Below, piece by piece: positions 36,127 through 50,000 of a DNA stretch of 64,000 nt (position 1 is the stretch's first letter; each line of letters opens with the position of its first letter). A program made the translations under genes and the position numbers. A model generated the notes under the pieces. That model had not been told where the DNA came from. It worked only from the letters and a program-made list of their open reading frames with translations, and did not search any database. This DNA is from Micromussa lordhowensis (taxonomy: Eukaryota; Cnidaria; Anthozoa; Scleractinia; Lobophylliidae). The stretch covers positions 459,001 through 523,000 of the forward strand of contig CAXHUQ010000601.1 in the NCBI GenBank assembly GCA_964020085.1, in the 5' to 3' direction.

Positions 36127-37386
36127 TATCTCCTAATTACAATGTACTTAAAGTGCAAACATAGCACAATATTTTGCAGCAAACCACGGCTCCCTAAGTG
36201 CCCGTAAAGCCGAGCTATGGCAAATTTGGCAAGGACACCCTCAGCGCGCATTTTCTGAAATTCTGCAAAGTTGCGACCAGGGGAAAAACCTGCAGAAAGA
36301 AGGCCAGCAAAAAACACCCTGGCGCAAATGCATTTATCTCCTAATTAGAATGCACTTAAAGTGCCAACATAGCACAACATTTTGCAGCAAACCGCGGCTC
36401 CCTAAGTGCCCGTAAAGCCGAGCTATGGCAAACTTGGCAAGGACATCCTTAGCGCGCATTTTCTAAGATTCTGCAAAGTTGCGACCAGGGGAAGAACCTG
36501 CAGAAAGAAGGCCATAAAAAAACCCTGGCGCAAATGGCATTATCTCCTAATTAAAATGCACTTTAAGTGCCAACATAACACAATATTTTGCGGCAAACCG
36601 CGGTTCCCTAAGTGCCCGTAAAGCCGAGCTATGGCAAATTTGGCAAGGACACCCTCAGCGCGCATTTTCTGAAATTCTGCAAAGTTGCGACCAGGGGAAA
36701 AACCTGCAGAAAGAAGGCCAAAAAATACACCCTGGCGCAAACGCCATCATCTCGTAATTAAAATGCACTTCAAGTGCCAACATAGTACAACATTTTGCAG
36801 CAAACTGCGGCTCCCTAAGTGCCCGTAAAGCCCAGCTATGTCAAATTTGGCAAGGAAACCCTCAGCGCGAATTTTCTTGAATTCTGCAAAGTTGCGACCA
36901 GGGGAAAAACCTGCAGAAAGAAGGCCAGAAAAAACCCCCTGGCGCAAATGCCACTATCTCCTAATTACAATGTACTTAAAGTGCAAACATAGCACAATAT
37001 TTTGCAGCAAACCACGGCTCCCTAAGTGCCCGTAAAGCCGAGCTATAGCAAATTTGACAAGGACACCCTCAGCGCGCATTTTCTGAAATTCTGCAAAGTT
37101 GCGACCAGGGGAAAAACCTGCAGAAAGAAGGCCAGCAAAAAACACCCTGGCGCAAATGCATTTATCTCCTAATTAGAATGCACTTAAAGTGCCAACATAG
37201 CACAACATTTTGCAGCAAACCGCGGCTCCCTAAGTGCCCGTAAAGCCGAGCTATGGCAAACTTGGCAAGGACATCCTTAGCGCGCATTTTCTAAGATTCT
37301 GCAAAGTTGCGACCAGGGGAAGAACCTGCAGAAAGAAGGCCATAAAAAAACCCTGGCGCAAATGGCATTATCTCCTAATTAAAATG
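35712..37386. repeat. 828-bp four-monomer tandem duplication in the first large block only
   Basis: The monomers at 35,712, 35,919 and 36,126 recur at 36,540, 36,747 and 36,954. The joint monomer near 36,540 starts like the unit near 37,368 (ggcattatctcctaatt) and continues like the unit at 35,712 (ctttaagtgccaacataac). The corresponding place in the second large block (near 43,367-44,200) has only one copy, so this duplication postdates the large duplication or was lost there. Confidence 0.88.
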
Positions 37387-38609
37387 CACTTAAAGTGCCA
37401 ACATAGCAGAACATTTTGCAGCAACCCGCGGCTCCCTAAGAGCCCGTAAAGCCGAGCTATGGCAAACTTGGCAAGGACACCCTTAGCGCGCATTTTCTAA
37501 AATTCTGCAAAGTTGCCACCAGGGTAAGAACCTGCAGAAATAAGGCCATAAAAAAACCCGCGCGCAAAAAGCATTATCTCCTAATTAAAATGCACTTAAA
37601 GTGCCAACATAGCACAACATTTTACAGCAAACCGCGGCTCTCTAAGTGCCCGTAAAGCCGAGCTATGGCAGATTTGGCAAGGACACCGTCAGTGCGCATT
37701 TTCTGAAATGCTGCAAAGTTGCGACCAGGGGAAAAACCTGCAGAAAGAAGGCCAAAAAAAAAACCCTGACGCAAACGCCATCATCTCTTAATTAAAATGC
37801 ACTTCAAGTGCCAACACAGCACAACATTGTGCAGCAAATCGCGGCTCTCTAAGTGCCCGTAAAGCCGAGCTATGGCAAATTTGGCAAGGACACCCTCAGC
37901 GCGCATTTTCTGAAATTCTGCAAAGTTGCGACCAGGTGAAAAACCTGCAGAAAGAAGGCCAAAAAAAACACCCTGGCGCAAACGCCATCATCTCCTATAT
38001 AAAATGCACTTCAAGTGCCAACATAGCACAACATTGTGCAGCAAACCGCGACTCCCTAAGTGCCCGTAAAGCCCAGCTATATCAAATTTGGCAAGGACAC
38101 CCTCAGCGCGAATTTTCTGGAATTCTGCAAAGTTGCGACCAGGGAAAAAACCTGCAGAAAGAAGCCCAGAAAAAACCCCCTGGCGCAAATGCCACTATCT
38201 CCTAACTAGAATGTACTTAAAGTGCAAACATAGCACAATATTTTGCAGGAAACCACGGCTCCCTAAGTGCCCGTAAAGCCGAGCTATAGCAAATTTGGCA
38301 AGGACACCCTCAGCGCGCATTTTCTGATATTCTGCAAAGTTGCGACCAGGGGAAAAACCTGCAGAAAGAAGGCCAGCAAAAAACACCCTGGCGCAAACGC
38401 CATTATCTCTTAATTAAAATGCACTTAAAGTGCCAACATAGCACAACATTTTGCAGCAAACCGCGGCTCCCAAAGTGCCCGTAAAGCTGAGCAAAGGCAA
38501 ATTTGGCAAGGACACCCTCAGCGCGCATTTTCTGAAATTCTGCAAAGTTGCGACCAGGGGAAAAACCTGCAGAAAAAAGGCCATAAAAAAAACCCTGGCG
38601 CAAATGCCA

Positions 38610-38810
38610 TTATCTCATAACTAAAATGCACTTTAAGTGCCAACATAACACAATATTTTGCAGCAAACCGCGGTTCCCTAAGTGCCCGTAAAGCCGAGCT
38701 ATGGCAAATTTGGCAAGGACACTCTCAGCCCGCATTTTCTGAAATTCTGCAAAGTTGCGACCAGGGGAAAGTCCTGCAGAAAGAAGGCCAGAAAAAACAC
38801 CCTGGCGCAA
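38610..38810. repeat. Chimeric monomer at the joint of the large duplication
   Basis: The left part carries gtgccaacataacacaatatttt and matches the monomer at 45,437. From actctcagcccgc (38,721 onward) it matches the monomer starting the block at 30,955. It is the hybrid predicted for a single unequal crossover joining the end of the block to its beginning. Confidence 0.88.
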
Positions 38811-41800
38811 ATGCCATTATCTCCTAATTAAAATGCACTTAAAGTGCCAGCATAGCACAACATTTTGCAGCAAACCGCGGCTCCCAAAGTGCCCGTAAAG
38901 CCGAGCTATGGCAAATTTAGCAAGGACACCCTCAGCGGGCATTTTCTAAAATTGTGCAAAGTTGCGACCAGGAAAAACATCTGCATTTAAAAGGCCAGAA
39001 AAAACAACCTGGCGGAAACGACATCATCTCCTAATTCAAATGCTCTTAAAGTGCCAACATAGCACAACATTTTGCAGCAAACCGCGGCTCCCTAAGTGCC
39101 CGTAAAGCCCAGCTATGTCAAATTTGGCAAGGACACCCTCAGCGCGCATTTTCTGAAATTCTGCAAAGTTGCGACCAGGGAAAAAACCTGCAGAAAGAAG
39201 GCCAGAAAAAACACCCTGGCGCAAATGCATTTATCTCGTAGATAAAATCCACTTCAGGTGCCAACATAGCACAACATTTTGCAGGAAACCGCGGCTCCCA
39301 AAGTGCCCGTAAAGCCCAGCTATGTCAAATTTGGCAAGGACACCCTCAGCGCGCATTTTCTGAAATTCTGCAAAGTTGCGACCAGGGAAAAAACCTGCAG
39401 AAAGAAGGCCAGAAAAAACAACCTGGCGCAAATGCCATTATTTCTTAATTAGAATGCTCTTAAAGTGCCAACATAGCACAACCTTTTGCAGCAATTCGCG
39501 GCTCTCAAAGTGCCCGTAACGCCGAGCTATGGCAAAATTGGCAAGGACACCCTCAGCGCGCATTTTCTGAAATTCTGCAAAGTTGTGACCAGGGAAAAAA
39601 CCTGCAGAAAGAAGGCCAGAAAAAACACCATCGCGCAAATGCCATTATCTCCTAATTAAGATGCACTTAAAGTGCCAACATAGCACAACATTTTGCAGCA
39701 AACTGCGGCTCCCAAAGTGCCCGTAAAGCCGAGCTATGGCAAATTTGGCAAGGACACCCTCACCGCAAATTTTCTGAAATTCTGCAAAGTTGCGACCAGG
39801 GGAAAGTCCTGCAGAAAGAGGCCAGAAAAAACACCCTGGCGCAAATGCCATCATCTCCTAATTAAAATGCACTTCAAGTGCCAACATAGCACAACATTTT
39901 GCAGCAAACCGCGGCTTCCTAAGTGGCCGTAAAGCCGAGCTATGGCAAATTTGGCAAGGACACCCTCAGCGCGCATTTTCTGAAATTCTGCAAAGTTGTG
40001 ACCAGGGGAAAAACCTGCAGAAAGAAGGCCAGAAAAAACACCATGGCGCAAATGCCATTATCTCCTAATTAAGATGCACTTAAAGTGCCAACATAGCACA
40101 ACATTTTGCAGCAAACTGCGGCTCCCAAAGTGCCCGTAAAGCCGAGCTATGGCAAATTTGGCAAGGACACCCTCACCGCAAATTTTCTGAAATTCTGCAA
40201 AGTTGCGACCAGGGGAAAGTCCTGCAGAAAGAGGCCAGAAAAAACACCCTGGCGCAAATGCCATCATCTCCTAATTAAAAAGCACTTCAAGTGCCAACAT
40301 AGCACAACATTTTGCAGCAAACCGCGGCTTCCTAAGTGGCCGTAAAGCCGAGCTATGGCAAATTTGGCAAGGACACCCTCAGCGCGCATTTTCTGAAATT
40401 CTGCAAAGTTGCGACCAGGGGAAAAACCTGCAGAAAGAAGGCCAGTAAAAATACCCTGGCGCAAATGCCATTATCTCGTAATTAAAATGCACTTAAAGTG
40501 CCAACATAGCACAACATTTTGCAGCAAACCGCGGCTCCCAAAGTGCCCGTAAAGCTGAGCTATGGCAAATTTGGCAAGGACACCCTCAGCGCGCATTTTC
40601 TGAAATTCTGCAAAGTTGCGACCAGGGGAAAAACCTGCAGAAAGAAGGCCATAAAAAAAACCCTGGCGCAAATGCCATTATCTCATAATTAAAATGCACT
40701 TTAAGTGCCAACATAACACAATATTTTGCGGCAAACCGCGGTTCCCTAAGTGCCCGTAAAGCCGAGCTATGGCAAATTTGGCAAGGACACCCTCAGCGCG
40801 CATTTTCTGAAATTCTGCAAAGTTGCGACCAGGGGAAAAACCTGCAGAAAGAAGGCCAAAAAATACACCCTGGCGCAAACGCCATCATCTCGTAATTAAA
40901 ATGCACTTCAAGTGCCAACATAGTACAACATTTTGCAGCAAACTGCGGCTCCCTAAGTGCCCGTAAAGCCCAGCTATGTCAAATTTGGCAAGGAAACCCT
41001 CAGCGCGAATTTTCTTGAATTCTGCAAAGTTGCGACCAGGGGAAAAACCTGCAGAAAGAAGGCCAGAAAAAACCCCCTGGCGCAAATGCCACTATCTCCT
41101 AATTACAATGTACTTAAAGTGCAAACATAGCACAATATTTTGCAGCAAACCACGGCTCCCTAAGTGCCCGTAAAGCCGAGCTATAGAAAATTTGACAAGG
41201 ACACCCTCAGCGCGCATTTTCTGAAATTCTGCAAAGTTGCGACCAGGGGAAAAACCTGCATTTAAAAGGCGAGAAAAAACAGCCTCGCGCAAATGCCATT
41301 ATCTCCTAATTAGAATGCACTTGAAGTGCCAACATAGCACAACATTTTGCAGCAAACCGCGGCTCCCAAAATGCCCGTAAAGCCGAGCTATGGCAAATTT
41401 GGCAAGGACACTCTCAGCGCGCATTTTCTGAAATTCTGCAAAGTTGCGACCAGGGGAAAGTCCTGCAGAAAGAAGGCCAGAAAAAACACCCTGGCGCATA
41501 TGCCATTATCTCCTAATTAAAATGCACTTAAAGTGCCAGCATAGCACAACATTTTGCAGCAAACCGCGGCTCCCAAAGTGCCCGTAAAGCCGAGCTATGG
41601 CAAATTTAGCAAGGACACCCTCAGCGGGCATTTTCTAAAATTGTGCAAAGTTGCGACCAGGAGAAACACCTGCATTTAAAAGGCCAGAAAAAACAACCTG
41701 GCGGAAACGACATCATCTCCCAATTCAAATGCTCTTAAAGTGCCAACATAGCACAACATTTTGCAGCAAACCGCGGCTCCCTAAGTGCCCGTAAAGCCCA

Positions 41801-43366
41801 GCTATGTCAAATTTGGCAAGGACACCCTCAGCGCGCATTTTCTGAAATTCTGCAAAGTTGCGACCAGGGAAAAAACCTGCAGAAAGAAGGCCAGAAAAAA
41901 CACCCTGGCGCAAATGCCATTATCTCGTAGATAAAATCCACTTCAGGTGCCAACATAGCACAACATTTTGCAGGAAACCGCGGCTCCCAAAGTGCCCGTA
42001 AAGCCCAGCTATGTCAAATTTGGCAAGGACACCCTCAGCGCGCATTTTCTGAAATTCTGCAAAGTTGCGACCAGGGAAAAAACCTGCAGAAAGAAGGCCA
42101 GAAAAAACAACCTGGCGCAAATGCCATTATTTCTTAATTAGAATGCTCTTAAAGTGCCAACATAGCACAACCTTTTGCAGCAATTCGCGGCTCTCAAAGT
42201 GCCCGTAACGCCGAGCTATGGCAAAATTGGCAAGGACACCCTCAGCGCGCATTTTCTGAAATTCTGCAAAGTTGTGACCAGGGAAAAAACCTGCAGAAAG
42301 AAGGCCAGAAAAAACACCATCGCGCAAATGCCATTATCTCGTAATTAAGATGCACTTAAAGTGCCAACATAGCACAACATTTTGCAGCAAACTGCGGCTC
42401 CCAAAGTGCCCGTAAAGCCGAGCTATGGCAAATTTGGCAAGGACACCCTCACCGCAAATTTTCTGAAATTCTGCAAAGTTGCGACCAGGGGAAAGTCCTG
42501 CAGAAAGAGGCCAGAAAAAACACCCTGGCGCAAATGCCATCATCTCCTAATTAAAATGCACTTCAAGTGCCAACATAGCACAACATTTTGCAGCAAACCG
42601 CGGCTTCCTAAGTGGCCGTAAAGCCGAGCTATGGCAAATTTGGCAAGGACACCCTCAGCGCGCATTTTCTGAAATTCTGCAAAGTTGTGACCAGGGGAAA
42701 AACCTGCAGAAAGAAGGCCAGAAAAAACACCATGGCGCAAATGCCATTATCTCCTAATTAAGATGCACTTAAAGTGCCAACATAGCACAACATTTTGCAG
42801 CAAACTGCGGCTCCCAAAGTGCCCGTAAAGCCGAGCTATGGCAAATTTGGCAAGGACACCCTCACCGCAAATTTTCTGAAATTCTGCAAAGTTGCGACCA
42901 GGGGAAAGTCCTGCAGAAAGAGGACAGAAAAAACACCCTGGCGCAAATGCCATCATCTCCTAATTAAAAAGCACTTCAAGTGCCAACATAGCACAACATT
43001 TTGCAGCAAACCGCGGCTTCCTAAGTGGCCGTAAAGCCGAGCTATGGCAAATTTGGCAAGGACACCCTCAGCGCGCATTTTCTGAAATTCTGCAAAGTTG
43101 CGACCAGGGGAAAAACCTGCAGAAAGAAGGCCAGTAAAAATACCCTGGCGCAAATGCCATTATCTCGTAATTAAAATGCACTTAAAGTGCCAACATAGCA
43201 CAACATTTTGCAGCAAACCGCGGCTCCCAAAGTGCCCGTAAAGCTGAGCTATGGCAAATTTGGCAAGGACACCCTCAGCGCGCATTTTCTGAAATTCTGC
43301 AAAGTTGCGACCAGGGGAAAAACCTGCAGAAAGAAGGCCATAAAAAAAACCCTGGCGCAAATGCCA

Positions 43367-46300
43367 TTATCTCATAATTAAAATGCACTTTAAGTGCCAA
43401 CATAACACAATATTTTGCGGCAAACCGCGGTTCCCTAAGTGCCCGTAAAGCCGAGCTATGGCAAATTTGGCAAGGACACCCTCAGCGCGCATTTTCTGAA
43501 ATTCTGCAAAGTTGCGACCAGGGGAAAAACCTGCAGAAAGAAGGCCAAAAAATACACCCTGGCGCAAACGCCATCATCTCGTAATTAAAATGCACTTCAA
43601 GTGCCAACATAGTACAACATTTTGCAGCAAACTGCGGCTCCCTAAGTGCCCGTAAAGCCCAGCTATGTCAAATTTGGCAAGGAAACCCTCAGCGCGAATT
43701 TTCTTGAATTCTGCAAAGTTGCGACCAGGGGAAAAACCTGCAGAAAGAAGGCCAGAAAAAACCCCCTGGCGCAAATGCCACTATCTCCTAATTACAATGT
43801 ACTTAAAGTGCAAACATAGCACAATATTTTGCAGCAAACCACGGCTCCCTAAGTGCCCGTAAAGCCGAGCTATAGCAAATTTGACAAGGACACCCTCAGC
43901 GCGCATTTTCTGAAATTCTGCAAAGTTGCGACCAGGGGAAAAACCTGCAGAAAGAAGGCCAGCAAAAAACACCCTGGCGCAAATGCATTTATCTCCTAAT
44001 TAGAATGCACTTAAAGTGCCAACATAGCACAACATTTTGCAGCAAACCGCGGCTCCCTAAGTGCCCGTAAAGCCGAGCTATGGCAAACTTGGCAAGGACA
44101 TCCTTAGCGCGCATTTTCTAAGATTCTGCAAAGTTGCGACCAGGGGAAGAACCTGCAGAAAGAAGGCCATAAAAAAACCCTGGCGCAAATGGCATTATCT
44201 CCTAATTAAAATGCACTTAAAGTGCCAACATAGCAGAACATTTTGCAGCAACCCGCGGCTCCCTAAGAGCCCGTAAAGCCGAGCTATGGCAAACTTGGCA
44301 AGGACACCCTTAGCGCGCATTTTCTAAAATTCTGCAAAGTTGCCACCAGGGTAAGAACCTGCAGAAATAAGGCCATAAAAAAACCCGCGCGCAAAAAGCA
44401 TTATCTCCTAATTAAAATGCACTTAAAGTGCCAACATAGCACAACATTTTACAGCAAACCGCGGCTCTCTAAGTGCCCGTAAAGCCGAGCTATGGCAGAT
44501 TTGGCAAGGACACCGTCAGTGCGCATTTTCTGAAATGCTGCAAAGTTGCGACCAGGGGAAAAACCTGCAGAAAGAAGGCCAAAAAAAAAACCCTGACGCA
44601 AACGCCATCATCTCTTAATTAAAATGCACTTCAAGTGCCAACACAGCACAACATTGTGCAGCAAATCGCGGCTCTCTAAGTGCCCGTAAAGCCGAGCTAT
44701 GGCAAATTTGGCAAGGACACCCTCAGCGCGCATTTTCTGAAATTCTGCAAAGTTGCGACCAGGTGAAAAACCTGCAGAAAGAAGGCCAAAAAAAACACCC
44801 TGGCGCAAACGCCATCATCTCCTATATAAAATGCACTTCAAGTGCCAACATAGCACAACATTGTGCAGCAAACCGCGACTCCCTAAGTGCCCGTAAAGCC
44901 CAGCTATATCAAATTTGGCAAGGACACCCTCAGCGCGAATTTTCTGGAATTCTGCAAAGTTGCGACCAGGGAAAAAACCTGCAGAAAGAAGCCCAGAAAA
45001 AACCCCCTGGCGCAAATGCCACTATCTCCTAACTAGAATGTACTTAAAGTGCAAACATAGCACAATATTTTGCAGGAAACCACGGCTCCCTAAGTGCCCG
45101 TAAAGCCGAGCTATAGCAAATTTGGCAAGGACACCCTCAGCGCGCATTTTCTGATATTCTGCAAAGTTGCGACCAGGGGAAAAACCTGCAGAAAGAAGGC
45201 CAGCAAAAAACACCCTGGCGCAAACGCCATTATCTCTTAATTAAAATGCACTTAAAGTGCCAACATAGCACAACATTTTGCAGCAAACCGCGGCTCCCAA
45301 AGTGCCCGTAAAGCTGAGCAAAGGCAAATTTGGCAAGGACACCCTCAGCGCGCATTTTCTGAAATTCTGCAAAGTTGCGACCAGGGGAAAAACCTGCAGA
45401 AAAAAGGCCATAAAAAAAACCCTGGCGCAAATGCCATTATCTCATAACTAAAATGCACTTTAAGTGCCAACATAACACAATATTTTGCAGCAAACCGCGG
45501 TTCCCTAAGTGCCCGTAAAGCCGAGCTATGGCAAATTTGGCAAGGACACCCTCAGCGCGCATTTTCTGAAATTCTGCAAAGTTGCGACCAGGGGAAAAAC
45601 CTGCAGAAAGAAGGCCAAAAAATACACCCTGGCGCAAACGCCATCATCTCGTAATTAGAATGCACTTCAAGTGCCAACATAGTACAACATTTTGCAGCAA
45701 ACCGCGGCTCCCTAAGTGCCCGTAAAGCCCAGCTATGTCAAATTTGGCAAGGACACCCTCAGCGCGAATTTTCTGGAATTCTGCAAAGTTGCGACCAGGG
45801 GAAAAACCTGCAGAAAGAAGGCCAGAAAAATCCCCCTGGCGCAAATGCCACTATCTCCTAATTACAATGTACTTAAAGTGCAAACATAGCACAATATTTT
45901 GCAGCAAACCACGGCTCCCTAAGTGCCCGTAAAGCCGAGCTATAGCAAATTTGACAAGGACACCCTCAGCGCGCATTTTCTGAAATTCTGCAAAGTTGCG
46001 ACCAGGGGAAAAACCTGCAGAAAGAAGGCCAGCAAAAAACACCCTGGCGCAAATGCATTTATCTCCTAATTAGAATGCACTTAAAGTGCCAACATAGCAC
46101 AACATTTTGCAGCAAACCGCGGCTCCCTAAGTGAACGTAAAGCCGAGCTATGGCAAACTTGGCAAGGACATCCTTAGCGCGCATTTTCTAAAATTCTGCA
46201 AAGTTGCGACCAGGGGAAGAACCTGCAGAAAGAAGGCCATAAAAAAACCCTGGCGCAAATGGCATTATCTCCTAATTAAAATGCACTTAAAGTGCCAACA

Positions 46301-47080
46301 TAGCAGAACATTTTGCAGCAACCCGCGGCTCCCTAAGTGCCCGTAAAGCCGAGCTATGGCAAACTTGGCAAGGACACCCTTAGCGCGCATTTTCTAAAAT
46401 TCTGCAAAGTTGCGACCAGGGTAAGAACCTGCAGAAATAAGGCCATAAAAAAAACCCTCGCGCAAAAAGCATTATCTCCTAATTAAAATGCACTTAAAGT
46501 GCCAACATAGCACAACATTTTACAGCAAACCGCGGCTCTCTAAGTGCCCGTAAAGCCGAGCTATGGCAGATTTGGCAAGGACACCGTCAGTGCGCATTTT
46601 CTGAAATGCTGCAAAGTTGCGACCAGGTGAAAAACCTGCAGAAAGAAGGCCAAAAAAAACACCGTGGCGCAAACGCCATCATCTCGTAATTAAAATGCAC
46701 TTCAAGTGCCAACATAGCACAACATTGTGCAGCAAACCGCGACTCCCTAAGTGCCCGTAAAGCCCAGCTATATCAAATTTGGCAAGGACACCCTCAGCGC
46801 GAATTTTCTGGAATTCTGCAAAGTTGCGACCAGGGAAAAAACCTGCAGAAAGAAGGCCAGAAAAAACCCCCTGGCGCAAATGCCACTATCTCGTAACTAG
46901 AATGTACTTAAAGTGCAAACATAGCACAATATTTTGCAGCAAACCACGGCTCCCTAAGTGCCCGTAAAGCCGAGCTATAGCAAATTTGGCAAGGACACCC
47001 TCAGCGCGCATTTTCTGATATTCTGCAAAGTTGCGACCAGGGGAAAAACCTGCAGAAAGAAGGCCAGCAAAAAACACCCT
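43367..47080. repeat. 2,070-bp ten-monomer higher-order repeat (type A)
   Basis: Points 43,367/45,437, 43,574/45,644, 43,781/45,851 and 44,061/46,131 are 2,070 bp apart. After that the second copy lacks one monomer (44,815 matches 46,679, offset 1,864). Marker units carry acttggcaaggacatcc, taaggccataaaaaa and gcaaaaagcattatc. The same ten-monomer unit recurs at 55,995-58,945. Confidence 0.88.
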
Positions 47081-50000
47081 GGCGCAAATGCCATTATCTC
47101 TTAATTAAAATGCACTTATAGTGCCAACATAGCACAACATTTTGCTGCAAACCGCAGCTCTCAAAGTGCAGGTAAAGCCGAGCAATGGCAAATTTGACAA
47201 GGACACCCTCAGCGCGCATTTTCTGAAATTCTGCAAAGTTGCGACCAGGAAAAAGTCCTGCAGAAAGAAGGCCAGAAAAAACACCCTGGCGCAAATGCAA
47301 TTATCTCTTAATTAGAATGCGCTTGAAGTGCCAACATAGCTCAAAAGTTTGCAGCAAACCACGGCTCCCTAAGTGCCCTTAAAGCCGAGCTATGGCAAAT
47401 TTGGCTAGTACACCCTCAGCGCGCATTTTCTGAAATTCTGCAAAGTTGCGACCAGGGGAAAGTCCTGCAGAAAGAAGGCCAGAAGAAACACCCTGGCGCA
47501 AATGCCATCATCTCTTAATTAGAATGCGCTTGAAGTGCCAACATAGCACAAAAGTTTGCAGCAAACCGCGGCTCCCAAAGTGCCCGTAAAGCCGAGCTAT
47601 GGTAAATTTGGCAAGGACACCCTCAGCGCGCATTTTCTGAAATTCTGCAAAGTTGCGACCAGGGGAAAGTCCTGCAGAAAGAAGGCCATAAAAAACACCC
47701 TGGCGCAAATGTCATCATCTCTTTATTAGAATGCACTTGAAGTGCCAACATAGCACAACATTTTACAGCAAACCGCGGCTCCCGAAGTGCCCGTAAAGTT
47801 GAGCTATGGCAAATTTGCCAAGGACACCCTCAGCGCGCATTTTCTGAAATTCTGCAAAGTTGCGACCAGGGGAAAGTCCTGCAGAAAGAAGGCCAGAAAA
47901 AAACACCCTGGCGCAAATGCCATCATCTCTTAATTAAAATGCACTTAAAGTGCCAACATAGCACAACATTTTGCAGCAAACCGCGGCTCCCTAAGTGCCC
48001 GTAAAGTTGAGGTATGGCAAATTTGGAGAGGACACCCTCAGCGCGCATTTTCTGAAATTCTGCAAAGTTGCGACCAGGGGAAAGTCCTGCAGAAAGAAGG
48101 CCAGAAGAGACACCCTGGCGCAAATGCCATCATCTCTTAATTAGAATGCGCTTCAAGTGCCAACATAGCACAAAAGTTTGCAGCAAACCGCGGCTCCCTA
48201 AGTGCCCGTAAAGCCGAGCTATGGCAAATTTGGCTAGTACACCCTTAGCGCGCATTTTCTGAAATTCTGCAAAGTTGCGACCAGGGGAAAGTCCTGCAGA
48301 AAGAAGGCCAGAAAAAACACCCTGGCGCAAATGCCATCATCTCTTTATTAGAATGCACTTGAAGTGCCAACATAGCACAACATTTTACAGCAAACCGCGG
48401 CTCCCTAAGTGCCCGTAAAGTTGAGCTATGGCAAATTTGGCAAGGACACCCTCAGCGCGCATTTTCTGAAATTCTGCAAAGTTGCGACCAGGGGAAAGTC
48501 CTGCAGAAAGAAGGCCAGAAAAAATACCCTGGCGCAAATGCCATCATCTCCTAATTAAAATGCACTTGAAGTGCCAACATAGCACAACATTTTGCAGCAA
48601 ACCGCGGCTCCCTAAGTGCTCGTAAAGCCAAGCTATGGCAAATTTGGCAAGGACACCCTCAGCGCCCATTTTCTGAAAGTCTGCAAAGCTGCGACCAGAG
48701 GAAAGTCCTGCAGAAAGAAGGCCAGAAAAAACACGCTGGCAGCAAATGCCATCATCTCCTAATTAGAATGCACTTACAGTGCCAACATAGCAAAACATTT
48801 TGCAGCAAACCGCGGCTCCCTACGTGCCCGTAAAGCCGAGCTATGGCAAATTTGGCAAGGACACCCTCAGCGCGCATTTTCTGAAATTCTGCAAAGTTGC
48901 AACCAGCGGAAAAACATGCAGAAAGAAGGCCAGAAAAAAACACCCTGGCGCAAATGCCATTATCTCTTAATTTCAATGCACTTAAAGTCCCAACATAGCA
49001 CAACATTTTGCAGCAAACCGCGGCTCCCAAAGTGCCCGTAAAGCCGAGCTATGGTAAATTTGGCAAGGACACCCTCAGCGCGCGTTTTCTGAAAATCTGC
49101 AAAGTTTCGACGAGGGAAAAAACCTGCAGAAAGAAGGCCAAAAAAAACACCCTGGCGCAAATGTCATCACCTCCTAATTAAAATGCACTTGAAGTGCCAA
49201 CATAGCACAACATTTTGCAGCAAACCGCGGCTCCCTAAGTGCCCGTAAAGCCGAGCTATGGTAAATTTGGCAAGGACACCCTCAGCGCGCATTTTCTAAA
49301 ATTCTGAAAAGTTGCGACCACGGGAATAACCTGCAGAAAGAAGGCAAGAAAAAACACACTGGCGCAAATGCCATTATCTCTTTATTAGAATGCACTTGAA
49401 GTGCCAACATACCACAACATTTTACAGCAAACCGCGGCTCCCTAAGTGCCCGTAAAGTTGAGCTATGGCAAATTTGGCAAGGACACCCTCAGCGCGCATT
49501 TTCTGAAATTCTGCAAAGTTGCGACCATGGGAAAGTCCTGCAGAAAGAAGGCCAGAAAAAATACCCTGGCGCAAATGCCATCATCTCCTAATTAAAATGC
49601 ACTTTAAGTGCCAACATAGCACAACATTTTGCAGCAAACCGCGGCTCCCTAAGTGCTCGTAAAGCCGAGCTATGGCAAATTTGGCAAGGACACCCTCAGC
49701 GCCCATTTTCTAAAAGTCTGCAAAGCTGCGACCAGGGGAAAGTCCTGCAGAAAGAAGGCCAGAAAAAACACGCTGGCAGCAAATGCCATCATCTCCTAAT
49801 TAGAATGCACTTACAGTGCCAACATAGCAAAACATTTTGCAGCAAACCGCGGCTCCCTAAGTGCCCGTAAAGCCGAGCTATGGCAAATTTGGCAAGGACA
49901 CCCTCAGCGCGCATTTTCTGAAATTCTGCAAAGTTGCAACCAGCGGAAAAACATGCAGAAAGAAGGCCAGAAAAAAACACCCTGGCGCAAATGCCATTAT

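Larger units (their letters stand above)
31060..45540. repeat. Large duplicated block of 6.8-7.7 kb, two copies (type A)
   Basis: From about 31,060 the monomer order is repeated from about 38,715 at an offset of 7,655 bp (31,576/39,231, 32,196/39,851, 34,265/41,920). Past 36,540 the offset becomes 6,827 bp (37,781/44,608, 38,195/45,022), because the first copy carries an extra 828 bp. By eye the copies differ at only a handful of bases, for example ggagaaacatc near 31,318 versus ggaaaaacatc near 38,973, and gaggccag near 35,266 versus gaggacag near 42,921. This is a recent event. A collapsed or falsely duplicated assembly is the main alternative. Confidence 0.9.
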
